NCBI RefSeq assembly: GCF_014145325.1
Contig: NZ_JACHTF010000014.1
Location: 39,789-103,788 of the forward strand
DNA length: 64,000 nucleotides
Reading direction: 5' to 3'
DNA from: Marilutibacter spongiae
GTDB lineage: Bacteria > Pseudomonadota > Gammaproteobacteria > Xanthomonadales > Xanthomonadaceae
Shown: positions 1 through 8,906 of the stretch, piece by piece
Position numbering within the stretch: the stretch's first letter is position 1
Layout of the letters: each line of letters opens with the position of its first letter
Notes under the pieces: generated by a model
The model's database searches: none
Seen by the model: the letters and a program-made list of their open reading frames with translations, nothing else
What the model was told of the DNA's origin: nothing
Translations under genes and position numbers: made by a program

Positions 1-134
1 AAGCGTCCGTTCTCGACGTCGTCGAACTGTTGCGCGTCGAGGATGTTGCCCTCGTGCCGCAGCAGCTCCCCGGTGACCGCGTTGACGATGCCGGGCCGGT
101 CGGGGCAGGACAGGGTGAGTGCGTGTTCGGACAT
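1..134 (-). CDS. purU: Formyltetrahydrofolate deformylase, N-terminal fragment (gene runs off the left edge)
   Basis: Only the first 44 codons are inside the window. Translation from the ATG at 134-132 begins MSEHALTLSCPDRPGIV and continues with GNILDAQQFDD, which is the N-terminal ACT domain typical of PurU (ligand-binding domain; the CPDRPGIV motif is diagnostic). PurU hydrolyses 10-formyl-THF to formate and THF, supplying formate to PurT and balancing one-carbon pools. The catalytic formyltransferase-like domain lies outside the window. The next gene leftwards from here cannot be seen. A glycine-cleavage regulator (GcvR-type ACT protein) is an alternative, but the GNILDAQQFDD...GRF run fits PurU better. 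Confidence 0.8.
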   Translation of the reverse strand, partial: MSEHALTLSCPDRPGIVNAVTGELLRHEGNILDAQQFDDVENGR

Positions 135-205
135 GGCGGGCGTGACGGGGGCGGGGGCCCTGTATAGCGCAATCGGCGCGGCGGGGAAATTACCGCCGAA
201 ACCAT

Positions 206-230
206 CGCGCCCCGGCCGGGCCGGGGCGCG
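206..230 (-). terminator. GC-rich hairpin downstream of the emrB-like gene
   Basis: A perfect 10-bp inverted repeat, CGCGCCCCGG (206-215) and CCGGGGCGCG (221-230), with a 5-base loop. It sits just downstream of the exporter gene on the minus strand. No T-tract follows on either strand, so it could be a weak terminator or an mRNA-stabilising hairpin. Confidence 0.4.
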
Positions 231-239
231 TCCGGCCGG

Positions 240-1826
240 TCAGTGCCCGCCGGCGGCGGCGCCCGCTGCCTTGGCCGCGAACGGCGGCCGCGCGAACCAC
301 ACGAACAGGATCACGAGCAGGAACAGGATGCCCAGCAGGTGGAAGATCTCGTTGAAGCCGATCTGCATGGCCTGCTGGGAGATCATCTGGTTCAGCAACA
401 CCGCGCCGCGCTGCGGGTCGCCCTGGCCCAGCGCGCCGACGGTCTGCTGGATCGCCGGGTCGGCGGCCTGGATGTGTTCGGTAAGCCGCGCGTGGTGGAT
501 GGTACCGCGCTGGTTCCAGGCCCAGGTGGTCAGGGACGCGGCGAAGCTGCCGCCCAGGGTGCGCACGAAGGTGGCCAGGCCCGAGCCGGCGGCGATCTCG
601 TGCGGTTCCAGGTCCGACAGCAGGATCGTCAGCACCGGCATGAAGAACAGCGCCACGCCCAGGCCCTGGAACAACTGGACCATGGCGACGTGCTCGAAGT
701 CGACGTCGAGGTTGAAGCCCGCGCGCATGAAGCAGGTCACGGCCATGGCGATGAAGGCCAGGCTGGCGACCATGCGCAGGTCGAACTTCGTGGCGTACAT
801 GCCCACCAGCGGCGTCAACAGCACCGGCAGCAGGCCGATCGGCGCGGTGGCGAAGCCGGCCCAGATCGGCGTGTAACCCAGGTTGCGCTGCAGCCACAGC
901 GGCACCAGCAGGCCAATGCTGAAGAAGGCGGCATACGCCAGCACCAGGGCCACCGTGCCGCTGGCGAAGTTGCGGTGGCGGAACAGCCGCAGGTCGACGA
1001 CGGGGTCCTTCTCGGTGAGTTCCCAGATGACGAACACCGCCAGCGCGACCACGGCCACGATCGCCAGCACGACGATGCGGGTGGAGGCGAACCAGTCGTC
1101 GTCGTTGCCCAGGTCGAGCAGGACCTGCAGCGCGCCGACGCCGACGACCAGGGTCGCCAGGCCCACGTAGTCCATCTTGGGCCGCTCGAGTTTCTCGGGG
1201 CGTCCGCGCAACTGGCTGCCCACGACCAGGCTGACGAAGATGCCGATGGGCACGTTGATGAAGAAGATCCACTCCCAACTGTAGTTGTCGGTGATCCAGC
1301 CGCCGAGCACCGGTCCGGCGATCGGCGCGACCACGGTGACCATCGCCAGCAGCGCGATGGCCTGGCCGCGTTTCTGCGGGGGGTAGATCGAGATCAGCAG
1401 GGCCTGCGCGACCGGGTACATCGGTCCGGCGACGAAGCCCTGCAGCGCGCGCGCGGCGACCAGCATGCCCATCGAACTGGCCAGGCCGCACAGCAGGGAC
1501 GCGATCGCGAAGGCGAAGGTCGCCCACATGAACAGCTTGCGCTCGCCGAAGCGACGCGTCATGAAACCGGTCAGCGGCAGCGCGATCGCGTTGCTGACCG
1601 CGAACGAGGTGATCACCCAGACCGCCTGGTTGGCGCTGGCGCCCAGGTTGCCGGAGATGGTCGGCAGCGACACGTTGGCGATGGTGATGTCCAGCACCTG
1701 CATGAACGTCGCCAGCGAGATGCCGATCGTGGCCAGCGCCATGTTCGGCGGCGCGAACGGCTTGGCCGCCGGCTCCGGTCCGGGCGGCAGGCCCATCCGT
1801 TCCTCTTCCTCGATGATGTCCGACAT
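240..1826 (-). CDS. emrB: DHA2-family MFS multidrug exporter (EmrB type), 528 aa
   Basis: Inner-membrane proton-driven drug exporter, last gene of the marR-OMF-emrA-emrB operon. After a short acidic N-terminus (MSDIIEEEER) there are about 14 hydrophobic segments starting at FAPPNMALATIGISLATFMQ. The DHA2 signature LDITIANVSLPTI is near residue 45, and motif C (VAPIAGPVLGGWI) is near residue 170. Length and topology match the EmrB/QacA group (about 510-530 aa). The ATG at 1826 lies 8 bases beyond the stop of the HlyD-type adaptor, so the two are co-transcribed. It should pair with the adaptor and the outer-membrane factor of this operon to move hydrophobic drugs from the inner membrane to the outside. 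The substrate cannot be read from the sequence. Confidence 0.93.
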   Translation of the reverse strand: MSDIIEEEERMGLPPGPEPAAKPFAPPNMALATIGISLATFMQVLDITIANVSLPTISGNLGASANQAVWVITSFAVSNAIALPLTGFMTRRFGERKLFMWATFAFAIASLLCGLASSMGMLVAARALQGFVAGPMYPVAQALLISIYPPQKRGQAIALLAMVTVVAPIAGPVLGGWITDNYSWEWIFFINVPIGIFVSLVVGSQLRGRPEKLERPKMDYVGLATLVVGVGALQVLLDLGNDDDWFASTRIVVLAIVAVVALAVFVIWELTEKDPVVDLRLFRHRNFASGTVALVLAYAAFFSIGLLVPLWLQRNLGYTPIWAGFATAPIGLLPVLLTPLVGMYATKFDLRMVASLAFIAMAVTCFMRAGFNLDVDFEHVAMVQLFQGLGVALFFMPVLTILLSDLEPHEIAAGSGLATFVRTLGGSFAASLTTWAWNQRGTIHHARLTEHIQAADPAIQQTVGALGQGDPQRGAVLLNQMISQQAMQIGFNEIFHLLGILFLLVILFVWFARPPFAAKAAGAAAGGH

Positions 1827-1834
1827 GGCGGCGC

Positions 1835-3064
1835 TCAGCCCCGGTCCGCGGCCTGGTCGTCGCGCGACGTGCGCGCGCTGCGCGGCAGGTTGTCGTTGAT
1901 GACCTGCTCGATCAGGGCGTCGGCCTCGGCCAGCTGGTTGGCATAGGTGCGCGTCGACAGCACCGGGGCGCCGGAGTCGCGGGCTTCCGACAGCACCGGG
2001 CCGTCCTGGTCGCGCACCGACACGTCGGCGTGCATGCTCAGGCCCAGGCGGAGCGGGTGCTCGGCGAGCTGGCGGCCATCGATCTCGATGCGGACCGGCA
2101 CGCGCTGGACGATCTTGATCCAGTTGCCGCTGGCGTTCTGCGCCGGCAGCAGCGAGAACGCGCTGCCGGTGCCCATGCCGAGGCTGGCGATGCGGCCGTC
2201 GTACTCGACGTCGTCGCCGTAGATGTCGGCGTGCAGCTTGACCGGCTGGCCGATGCGCATGTGGGCCAGCTGGGTTTCCTTGAAGTTCGCCTCGATCCAC
2301 ACCTGGTCCAGCGGGACGACCGTCATCAGGGGGGTGCCGGGCTGGACGCGCTGGCCCAGCTGCACGGTGCGCTTGGCGGTGAAGCCGTCGATCGGGGCGA
2401 GGATCGCCGAGCGCTGCTTGTCGAGGTAGGCGCGACGCAGCTGCGCCGCGGCGGCCTGGACCTGCGGCTGGCTGGCGACCTCGGTGGCATCGACCAGGGC
2501 CTTGTTGCGCGAGAGGTCGCCGGTGGACGCCGCGACGGCGGCCTGCGCGGCGGCGAGCTGGTCGCGGGCATGCGCCAGCTCCTCGGCCGAGACCGCGCCG
2601 CTGGCCACCAGGCCCTCGCGGCGGCGGACGTCGGCACGCGCCTTGTCCAGCGCCACCTGCTGCGCCTTGAGCTGGGCCTGCCCGGCGTCCACGGCGCTGT
2701 ACAGGCCGCGCACCTGGCGTACCGTGCCGGCGAGGTTGGCCAGGGCCTGCTGGTAGGCGACGTCGGCGTCGTCGGGGTCGAGCTGCACCAGGGTCTGGCC
2801 GGCCTTGACCTTCATGCCTTCCTCGGCGCCGATGTCGATCACCGTGCCCATCGTCTGCGGGGTGATGGTCACCACGTCGCCCTGGACGTAGGCATCGTCG
2901 GTGCTCTCGTGCCAGCGGGCGACGAGGAGGTACCACGCCGTCCAGGCGACGCCTGCCACGACCACGACGGTCGCGAGGATCGCCAGGGCCTTGCGGCGCC
3001 GGCCATTGCGCGCCGGCGGGGTGGCCGGGGCGGCGTTTGCGTTGGGATTGATCTTGCTGGTCAT
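1835..3064 (-). CDS. emrA: HlyD/EmrA-type membrane fusion protein, 409 aa
   Basis: Periplasmic adaptor of a tripartite drug exporter. The chosen ATG (3064) gives a short cytosolic tail with a basic run (GRRRK), one membrane anchor (ALAILATVVVVAGVAWTAWYLL), then the HlyD barrel start STDDAYVQGDVV and the biotinyl-lipoyl motif EGMKVKAGQTLVQLDPDDADV. An alpha-helical hairpin (roughly residues 115-215, Ala/Gln rich) should contact the outer-membrane factor. The second half lipoyl and beta-barrel part (GQRVQPGTPLMTVVPLDQVWIEANFKE) is typical of EmrA. The frame stays open much further upstream into the outer-membrane factor gene, but that is run-through; the anchor and spacing support this start. 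Confidence 0.93.
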   Translation of the reverse strand: MTSKINPNANAAPATPPARNGRRRKALAILATVVVVAGVAWTAWYLLVARWHESTDDAYVQGDVVTITPQTMGTVIDIGAEEGMKVKAGQTLVQLDPDDADVAYQQALANLAGTVRQVRGLYSAVDAGQAQLKAQQVALDKARADVRRREGLVASGAVSAEELAHARDQLAAAQAAVAASTGDLSRNKALVDATEVASQPQVQAAAAQLRRAYLDKQRSAILAPIDGFTAKRTVQLGQRVQPGTPLMTVVPLDQVWIEANFKETQLAHMRIGQPVKLHADIYGDDVEYDGRIASLGMGTGSAFSLLPAQNASGNWIKIVQRVPVRIEIDGRQLAEHPLRLGLSMHADVSVRDQDGPVLSEARDSGAPVLSTRTYANQLAEADALIEQVINDNLPRSARTSRDDQAADRG

Positions 3065-3099
3065 CGGTGTGCCTTGGGGGATCCGGGGACGCGGGGCGT

Positions 3100-4545
3100 T
3101 CAGTGGGTGGAGGGCGGTGCGGGCAGTTCGAGGCCGCCGCCCAGGGCTTCGTCGAGGTCGATCGCGGCGACCAGGCGCTGGGCGCGCAGGCCGGCGAGCA
3201 ACTGGTCGAGCTGCAGCAGCGGTTGCTGGGCCGCGAGCACGTCGAGTTGGGTGCCCAGGCCCGCGTCGTAACGTTGGGTGGCGAGCTGCCATGCCTGGTC
3301 GGCGGCGTCGCGCGCTTCGGTCGCGGTGGCGATGCGCGCATCCAGTGCGCTGGCGCCCTGGACAGCGTCGGCCACCTCGCGCAGCGCGGCCGCGAGGCGT
3401 CCGTTGTAGTCCGCGGCGGCGAGGTCGAAGTCGGCGTCGCTGGCGTCGAGCCGGGCGCGCAGGCGACCGCCGTCGAAGATCGGCAGGCTGATCGCCGGGC
3501 CGCCCTGGATCAGGCCGGCTTCGGTGCGGAACAGGTCCGACAGGCCGATCGAGGCCAGGCCGACCATCGCCTTGAGGTTGACGGTCGGATAGAACGCGGC
3601 CTGGCTGGCGTCGATCCCGCGCAACGCGGCTTCGGCGCGCCAACGGGCGGCGACGATGTCCGGGCGGTGGCCCAGCAGTTCACTGGGCAGCACGTCGGGC
3701 ACGCCGGGCGCGGGTGCCTGCAGGAGGGTGGGGCGGGCGATCGCCAGGCCCCGGTCGGGGCCCTGGCCGAGGAGGGCGGCGATGGCGTTGCGCGCTTCGT
3801 CGATCCGCTGCTGGGCCGCTTGGCCCTGCTGGCGGGCTGAGGCGACGCTGGCCTGCGCGCGTTCGAGCTGCATGCGGTTGTCGAGTCCGGCGCGGACGCG
3901 CTTGCCGCTCAGGTCCTGGAGGCCGGCCGCACGCGCTTCTTCCGCGCGCGCGACGTCCAGGTCGTCGTAGGCACCGGCCAGCGCCACGTAGGCGCGGGCG
4001 ATGTTCGCCGACAGCGTCAGGCGGGCGGCCTGCGCATCGACTTCGGCCGCGCGGGCCTGGCCGAGCGCGGCCTCCCACTGGGCGCGTTTGCCGCCCCAGA
4101 AGTCGAAGCTGTGGTCGAACCCGAGGCTGAGCAGCTCCACGCCGGAGTATTCGCCGCCGATCGGTGCGGGGGCGACTGTCTCGCCGATCCTCAGGCCCGA
4201 GTACTGGGCGGTGGCGCCGATCGTGGGCTTGCGCTGGGCGTCGGCCAGGCCGGCGCGCGCGCTGGCCTGGCGCAGCCGCGCGTCGGCGGCGTCCAGGCTC
4301 GGGTTGCCGCGCAGCGCTTCCTCGACGAGGGCATCGAGCTGGGGATCGCCGAAGGCGGTCCACCAGTCGAGGTCCGGGAAGGTCGCGTCGCCGCGCGCAT
4401 GCGCGGCCAGGCTGTCGCGCGTGGCGAGGCCGTCGGCGGGGGCCAGCTGGCCCACGGGCTCCAGCCCGCCGCTGGTGGCGCAGCCGACGAGGCTGGCCAG
4501 GAGCAGCGGCAGGGCGAGCCGGGAGGGGAGGGGAATGGGTCGCAT
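3100..4545 (-). CDS. Outer-membrane efflux lipoprotein, NodT/OprM family, 481 aa
   Basis: Trimeric outer-membrane channel for the adjacent adaptor and exporter. The N-terminus is a lipoprotein signal peptide ending in the lipobox LVGC, with the lipid-modified Cys at residue 22. Two internally repeated OEP domains follow, each with long Ala/Gln-rich helices and Leu-Gly-Xaa-Asp-type motifs (for example LDALVEEALRGNPSLDAADARLRQA and RYDAGLGTQLDVLAAQQPLLQLDQ). Length fits NodT proteins (about 470-490 aa). The gene starts 4 bases after the marR stop codon, so the repressor and the exporter form one transcription unit. Overall order is marR, channel, adaptor, pump. Confidence 0.92.
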   Translation of the reverse strand: MRPIPLPSRLALPLLLASLVGCATSGGLEPVGQLAPADGLATRDSLAAHARGDATFPDLDWWTAFGDPQLDALVEEALRGNPSLDAADARLRQASARAGLADAQRKPTIGATAQYSGLRIGETVAPAPIGGEYSGVELLSLGFDHSFDFWGGKRAQWEAALGQARAAEVDAQAARLTLSANIARAYVALAGAYDDLDVARAEEARAAGLQDLSGKRVRAGLDNRMQLERAQASVASARQQGQAAQQRIDEARNAIAALLGQGPDRGLAIARPTLLQAPAPGVPDVLPSELLGHRPDIVAARWRAEAALRGIDASQAAFYPTVNLKAMVGLASIGLSDLFRTEAGLIQGGPAISLPIFDGGRLRARLDASDADFDLAAADYNGRLAAALREVADAVQGASALDARIATATEARDAADQAWQLATQRYDAGLGTQLDVLAAQQPLLQLDQLLAGLRAQRLVAAIDLDEALGGGLELPAPPSTH

Positions 4546-4549
4546 CGGT

Positions 4550-4999
4550 TCAGGCCCCGTAGGCGGTGAGGTTGTCGCGCACGCGGACCAGCAGGGCCAG
4601 CAATTGCGCCTGTTCGTCGGCATCCATGTCCTTCATCGCCTGCTCGCGGACACGGGCACCGCATTCGTTCACGTCCACCCACAGGCGGCGACCGGCCTGG
4701 GTGAGCTCGATGACGAGGGCGCGACGGTCGGCCGGATCGGCATTGCGGACCAGCAGGCCGCGGGCCTCGAGCTTGTCGAGCAGGCGGGTCATGGCGCCGG
4801 GGTTGAGCTCGGCGGCGCGCGCCAGCTCGCTGGCGCCCTGGCTGCCGTCGGCCAGCTTCTTGATGGTGATGTACTGGCTGAAGCTCAGGTCGTGGCCGGC
4901 CTCGGCCAGCTCACGCGCCATGCGGGCCCACATGGCGTCGCGGACCTGGCGGAAGAGCAGGCCCAGCGAGGAGCCCGTGCAGGGGGAAGGCGTGTTCAT
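4550..4999 (-). CDS. MarR-family transcriptional repressor of the efflux operon, 149 aa
   Basis: Winged-helix MarR regulator: the helix-turn-helix is around DGSQGASELARAAELNPGAMTRLLDKLEARGLL, followed by the wing motif RNADPADRRALVIELTQAGR (the conserved D-x-R-D/R-R region). It is the first gene of the exporter operon and very probably represses it until a drug ligand binds. I chose the ATG at 4999 because a -10 hexamer ends only 7 bases upstream, implying a leaderless start. An in-frame ATG at 5008 or a TTG at 5035 would lengthen the protein but would lie within or upstream of the promoter. Confidence 0.9.
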   Translation of the reverse strand: MNTPSPCTGSSLGLLFRQVRDAMWARMARELAEAGHDLSFSQYITIKKLADGSQGASELARAAELNPGAMTRLLDKLEARGLLVRNADPADRRALVIELTQAGRRLWVDVNECGARVREQAMKDMDADEQAQLLALLVRVRDNLTAYGA

Positions 5000-5006
5000 G
5001 GGCGCC

Positions 5007-5044
5007 ATTTTCGTAGCCCACGCAATAGTTGTCAAGGCAAATAT
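5007..5044 (-). promoter_or_regulatory. Promoter of the marR-efflux operon with overlapping MarR-type operator
   Basis: On the minus strand a perfect -35 TTGACA (5035-5030), a 17-base spacer and a -10 GAAAAT (5012-5007, four of six consensus bases) point to a start at about 5000. An imperfect inverted repeat, ATAGTTG (5025-5031) and CAAATAT (5038-5044), one mismatch and a 6-base centre, covers the -35. That is where a MarR dimer would block RNA polymerase, so autoregulation is likely. Confidence 0.6.
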
Positions 5045-5104
5045 TTGGCATCGGGATATTCCCGCTGCGCAACGCAGCGTTCCATCAGCCGGGTCTACAG
5101 GGAG

Positions 5105-5899
5105 TCAGGCGCCGCGCCGCAGGATCAGTTCGAGCACGTACTTGCTGCCGAAGAAGGCCAGCACCAGCAGGCTCATCGCCACCAGGGTCCAGTGCACGGC
5201 CTTGGCGCCGCGCCAGCCGTGGCGCCAGCGCCCCAGCAGCAGGCCGCCGAACACCAGCCAGGACAGCACGCTCAGCACGGTCTTGTGGACCAGGTGCTGG
5301 GCGAACAGGTTCTCCACGAACAGCATCCCGGTCAGCAGGGTTGCCGTGAGGAGGATGAAGCCGACCGTGATGGTCCGGAACAGCAGGCTCTCCAGTTCCA
5401 CCAGCGGCGGCAGTGCGCGCAGCCAGCCGTGGATCTCGCGCCTGCGGAGCGCGCGCTCCTGCAGCCACAGCATCACCGCGAGCAGCGCGGCCACGGCGAG
5501 CGTGGCGTAGGCTAGCAGGGCCAGCCAGGCATGCAGTTGCAGGCGCCAGTCCAGCGATCGCGCCACGCCGGGTTCGTGCATGAAGTCCGCGGCCAGCACT
5601 GCCGCCGCCAGCGGGAAGACCACCACGCCCAGCGCGGACATGCGGCCCCGGGTGGCGAAGACCGCGGTCAGGCCGGCCATGCCCAGGCCGACCAGCGACA
5701 GGGCGGCGAAGAAGTGCAGGTCGGCGCGCCCGGTCGCGCGCCAAGCGATGACGTGGGCGAGTGCGTGGCACGCGGTGCCGGTCCAGGCCAGCCACCACCA
5801 CGGGCGGGGGCCGCCGGCCGGGCGGCCGTTGCGCAGTTCGCCGACCAGCAGGCCGGCGGCCGCGAGGTAGGCGATGATGGCGATGAGAACGATTGTCAT
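5105..5899 (-). CDS. ypjD: YpjD/CcsA-like inner-membrane cytochrome c assembly-family protein, 264 aa
   Basis: Integral membrane protein of the CcmC/CcsA (cytochrome c assembly) family, about eight hydrophobic segments. The tryptophan-rich PRPWWWLAWTGT segment and the histidines in HALAHVIAWRATG and HWTLVAMSLLVLAFFGSKYVLELIL are typical of the YpjD subgroup. Heme handling is known for CcsA/CcmC; the YpjD subgroup itself has no established reaction. The gene is divergent from ffh, as ypjD is in E. coli, and the 264 aa length is standard. The ATG at 5899 opens directly on the first membrane helix; longer upstream reading frames are run-through antisense to ffh. Confidence 0.85.
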   Translation of the reverse strand: MTIVLIAIIAYLAAAGLLVGELRNGRPAGGPRPWWWLAWTGTACHALAHVIAWRATGRADLHFFAALSLVGLGMAGLTAVFATRGRMSALGVVVFPLAAAVLAADFMHEPGVARSLDWRLQLHAWLALLAYATLAVAALLAVMLWLQERALRRREIHGWLRALPPLVELESLLFRTITVGFILLTATLLTGMLFVENLFAQHLVHKTVLSVLSWLVFGGLLLGRWRHGWRGAKAVHWTLVAMSLLVLAFFGSKYVLELILRRGA

Positions 5900-5995
5900 C
5901 GGCGGAGTGTCGCACAGCCGCCGGTCGGCCGTATGGCCGCGATCGACGCGCGATGGCGAATTCCGCCGCCGTCCGGGCCCGTCGCCGCGGGGCGC

Positions 5996-6001
5996 TATAA
6001 T
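5996..6001 (+). promoter_or_regulatory. Perfect -10 hexamer upstream of ffh
   Basis: TATAAT occurs 33 bases upstream of the ffh start codon. The -35 region at the right spacing (CCGGGC) is poor, so the promoter may depend on an activator or on the perfect -10 alone. Confidence 0.4.
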
Positions 6002-6034
6002 CCGCGCCCGCCCCCGTTTTCCGGTTTCCCTGCG

Positions 6035-7402
6035 ATGTTCGAATCCCTGACCCAGCGACTTTCCGGCACCATCGAGCGCCTGCGCGGCCGTGGCCGCCTG
6101 ACCGAGGAGAACATCCGCGAGTCCCTGCGCGAGGTGCGCATCGCGCTGCTCGAGGCGGACGTGGCACTGCCGGTCGTCCAAGCGCTGATCGAGCGCATCA
6201 AGGTCCGCGCGGTCGGCCAGGAAGTGCTCAAGTCGCTGACCCCGGGCCAGGCCCTGATCAAGGTCGTGCGCGACGAGATGAGCACGGTGATGGGCTCGGC
6301 GGCCGCCGACCTCAACCTCAACACCTCGCCGCCGGCGGTGATCCTGATGGCGGGCCTGCAGGGCGCGGGCAAGACCACCACGGTCGGCAAGCTGGCCAAG
6401 CACCTCAAGGAGCGCCGCAAGAAGAAGGTCATGGTGGTCTCGGCCGACGTCTACCGGCCGGCCGCGATCGAGCAGCTGCGCACGCTCGCCGAACAGGTCG
6501 GCGTGCAGTTCTTCCCCTCCAGCGCCGACCAGAAGCCCGAGGCGATCGTCCGCGCGGCCATCGACGACGCCCGGAAGTCCTACGTCGACGTCCTGCTGGT
6601 CGACACCGCGGGCCGCACCAGCATCGACGATGCGATGATGGCCGAGATCAAGGCCCTGCACGCGGCGGTCGATCCGGTGGAGACCCTGTTCGTGGTTGAC
6701 GCGATGACCGGCCAGGACGCCGCGGTCACCGCCAAGCACTTCAGCGAGGCCCTGCCGTTGACCGGCGTGGTGCTCACCAAGACCGACGGCGACGCCCGTG
6801 GCGGTGCCGCGCTGAGCGTGCGCTACATCACCGGGCGCCCGATCAAGTTCATCGGCGTCGGCGAGAAGCCCGATGGCCTGGACGTGTTCCACCCCGATCG
6901 CATCGCCAGCCGCATCCTCGACATGGGCGACGTCCTGTCGCTGGTCGAGCAGGTCGAGCAGCAGGTCGACCAGGACAAGGCGAAGAAGCTCGCCGAGAAG
7001 GTCGCCAAGGGCAAGAAGTTCGACCTCAACGACATGCGCGACCAGCTCGAGCAGATGCAGAACATGGGCGGTCTGTCGGGCCTGATGGACAAGCTGCCCG
7101 GCGTCGGCCAGATCCCCGACCACGTCAAGAGCCAGGTCACCGGCAAGGAAGTCCCGCGCATGGTCGCCATCATCGGTTCGATGACGCTCAAGGAACGGCG
7201 CAACCCGGCCCTGCTCAACGGCTCGCGCCGCAAGCGCATCGCCAGCGGCGCCGGCGTCACCCCGGCCGACGTCAACAAGCTGATGAAGCAGTACCAGCAG
7301 ATGGAAAAGATGATGGGCAAGCTGGGCCGCGGCGGCATGAAGGGCATGATGCGCGGCATGAAGGGCATGATGGGCGGGCGCGGCGGCATGCCGTTCCGCT
7401 GA
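6035..7402 (+). CDS. ffh: Signal recognition particle protein Ffh (SRP54), 455 aa
   Basis: GTPase that binds 4.5S RNA and signal sequences of nascent membrane proteins and docks with FtsY. Starts MFESLTQRLSGT, the standard Ffh start, opening the N-domain four-helix bundle. The G domain has the P-loop GLQGAGKTTTVGKL near residue 105, DTAGRTSID near 190 and TKTDGDARGGA near 247. The C-terminal M domain ends in a long methionine/glycine-rich tail (MMKQYQQMEKMMGKLGRGG, then repeated GMKGMM units). Length is normal. In most relatives rpsP, rimM, trmD and rplS follow closely; here two unrelated genes intervene. Confidence 0.98.
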   Translation: MFESLTQRLSGTIERLRGRGRLTEENIRESLREVRIALLEADVALPVVQALIERIKVRAVGQEVLKSLTPGQALIKVVRDEMSTVMGSAAADLNLNTSPPAVILMAGLQGAGKTTTVGKLAKHLKERRKKKVMVVSADVYRPAAIEQLRTLAEQVGVQFFPSSADQKPEAIVRAAIDDARKSYVDVLLVDTAGRTSIDDAMMAEIKALHAAVDPVETLFVVDAMTGQDAAVTAKHFSEALPLTGVVLTKTDGDARGGAALSVRYITGRPIKFIGVGEKPDGLDVFHPDRIASRILDMGDVLSLVEQVEQQVDQDKAKKLAEKVAKGKKFDLNDMRDQLEQMQNMGGLSGLMDKLPGVGQIPDHVKSQVTGKEVPRMVAIIGSMTLKERRNPALLNGSRRKRIASGAGVTPADVNKLMKQYQQMEKMMGKLGRGGMKGMMRGMKGMMGGRGGMPFR

Positions 7403-7494
7403 GGGATCCACGCGCTGCCTCCCCGGCGCGCGCTGGCCTTCCCCCACGATCGATCGCGTTGTGAAGGGAGAGACGGTCGCGCAGGGGGCGACGG

Positions 7495-8667
7495 GTGGCA
7501 GCAGTCCCACAATCGCAGGCGGGTGACGCCGGCCTGTATTTCCCGTCGCTCGACGGGTTCCGCGGCTTTGCCTTCATGGGCATCGTCGCCGCGCATGTCT
7601 TCCAGTTGTGGGAAGGCGTGGAGATCCCCTGGCAACTGAAGGTGCCCAACCTGCTCGTGCATTGCGCATGGGCGGGCATCGACGCGTTCTTCGTGCTGTC
7701 GGGCTTCCTGATCACCGGCATCCTGCTGCGCCTGCGCGGGCGCGAGCGCGCGCTCAGGTTGTTCTACTTCCGCCGTACCCTGCGCATCTTCCCGCCGTAC
7801 TACACCCTGCTGCTCCTGCTGTTCGCATGGCTGGCGTGGAGTGCCGGCGACTGGCGCGCGCCCTTCGAACCCGCGCGGCTGTCCTACTGGGTCTACCTGC
7901 ACAACTTCGCGATCAGCGCGCAGGGCTGGGACGCGTTCCGGCCGCTCTCGCACCTGTGGTCGCTGGCGATCGAGGAGCAGTTCTACCTGCTCTGGCCCTT
8001 GCTGGTGCTGATGCTGCCGATCGGCCGCCTGCGCTGGGTCCTGTTCGGCTTCCTGCTGTTCGCGCCGCTGCTGCGCCTGGCCATGACCGTGCAGGGCAGC
8101 TCGTACGTGCCGATCTACGTGCTGCTGTTCACGCGACTGGACGCGCTCGCGGGGGGCGCGCTGACCGCGCTGATGGCCGCCACGCCGGAGGGGCGCGCGC
8201 GCCTGGGAACCTGGGGGCCGCGCATGGTCGCCTTCAGCCTGGTGGTGATCCTGGCCTTCTACGTGCTGCGCCACGGCTATCTGCTGGACGACCCGCTGGT
8301 TCAGGTGGTCGGCTACAGCGTGAACATCGTCGGTGCGGTGGGCGTGCTGACCTCCCTGGCGTTCGCGCCGCGCACCCTGGGACTGCGCGGATTCTTCGCC
8401 TGGGGCCCGTTCCGCTGGCTGGGCAACCGCAGCTACGGCGGCTATCTCTACCACTGGCCGATCGCGATCGTGGTCCACCAGTGGCTGCTGCCGCTGGGCA
8501 TGACGCCGCTCTGGAGCCTGGTCGACACGATGCTGGCCACCACGGCCTTGACGCTGCTGGCGGCCGAGGCGAGCTGGCGCCTGATCGAGCGGCCCTGCCT
8601 GGGCTTGCGGCACCTGTATCCCCCGCGGGTCGCGCCGGTCGATGTCTCCCGGCCGGTGGCCGAGTAG
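7495..8667 (+). CDS. Acyltransferase family 3 (OafA/YrhL-type) membrane O-acyltransferase, 390 aa
   Basis: Polytopic inner-membrane enzyme of the acyltransferase-3 family, which acetylates sugars of O-antigen, peptidoglycan or exopolysaccharide. It opens with the family motif YFPSLDGFRGFAFMGIVAAHV, followed by FFVLSGFLITGILL, FYFRRTLRIFPPYY and the highly conserved LSHLWSLAIEEQFYLLWP. About ten membrane helices are visible. The start is GTG at 7495, preceded by a purine-rich GAAGGGAGAGA stretch about 20 bases upstream; no better start is visible. There is no SGNH domain, so it is the single-domain form. Its acceptor is unknown. It lies alone between ffh and a secreted protease. Confidence 0.92.
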   Translation: MAAVPQSQAGDAGLYFPSLDGFRGFAFMGIVAAHVFQLWEGVEIPWQLKVPNLLVHCAWAGIDAFFVLSGFLITGILLRLRGRERALRLFYFRRTLRIFPPYYTLLLLLFAWLAWSAGDWRAPFEPARLSYWVYLHNFAISAQGWDAFRPLSHLWSLAIEEQFYLLWPLLVLMLPIGRLRWVLFGFLLFAPLLRLAMTVQGSSYVPIYVLLFTRLDALAGGALTALMAATPEGRARLGTWGPRMVAFSLVVILAFYVLRHGYLLDDPLVQVVGYSVNIVGAVGVLTSLAFAPRTLGLRGFFAWGPFRWLGNRSYGGYLYHWPIAIVVHQWLLPLGMTPLWSLVDTMLATTALTLLAAEASWRLIERPCLGLRHLYPPRVAPVDVSRPVAE

Positions 8668-8906
8668 GGACCGGCCGGCGCGCCGTCTGACGAGCGGTCG
8701 CCCCGACGTATTGCGCACGGCCCGGCGGCTCGCCTACATTCCGTGATGTTGCGCACGCTTCGGCGCAGCGCCTCCCGTGGGCCTGGCATGGCGGAAACCG
8801 CGGAGGGGCGAAGTCACAGGGGGAGAAGCGGAATCACCATGTTCATACATGCCGCCGACCAATGACGGTCGGTTGGTGATCCGTTCGCATCATGAGGGGA
8901 AATCAG

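Noticed and set aside
240..3341. One continuous minus-strand frame joining the MFS and adaptor region
   Set aside because: The conserved MFS protein starts at 1826, and the adaptor occupies another frame upstream; the extension has shadow composition.
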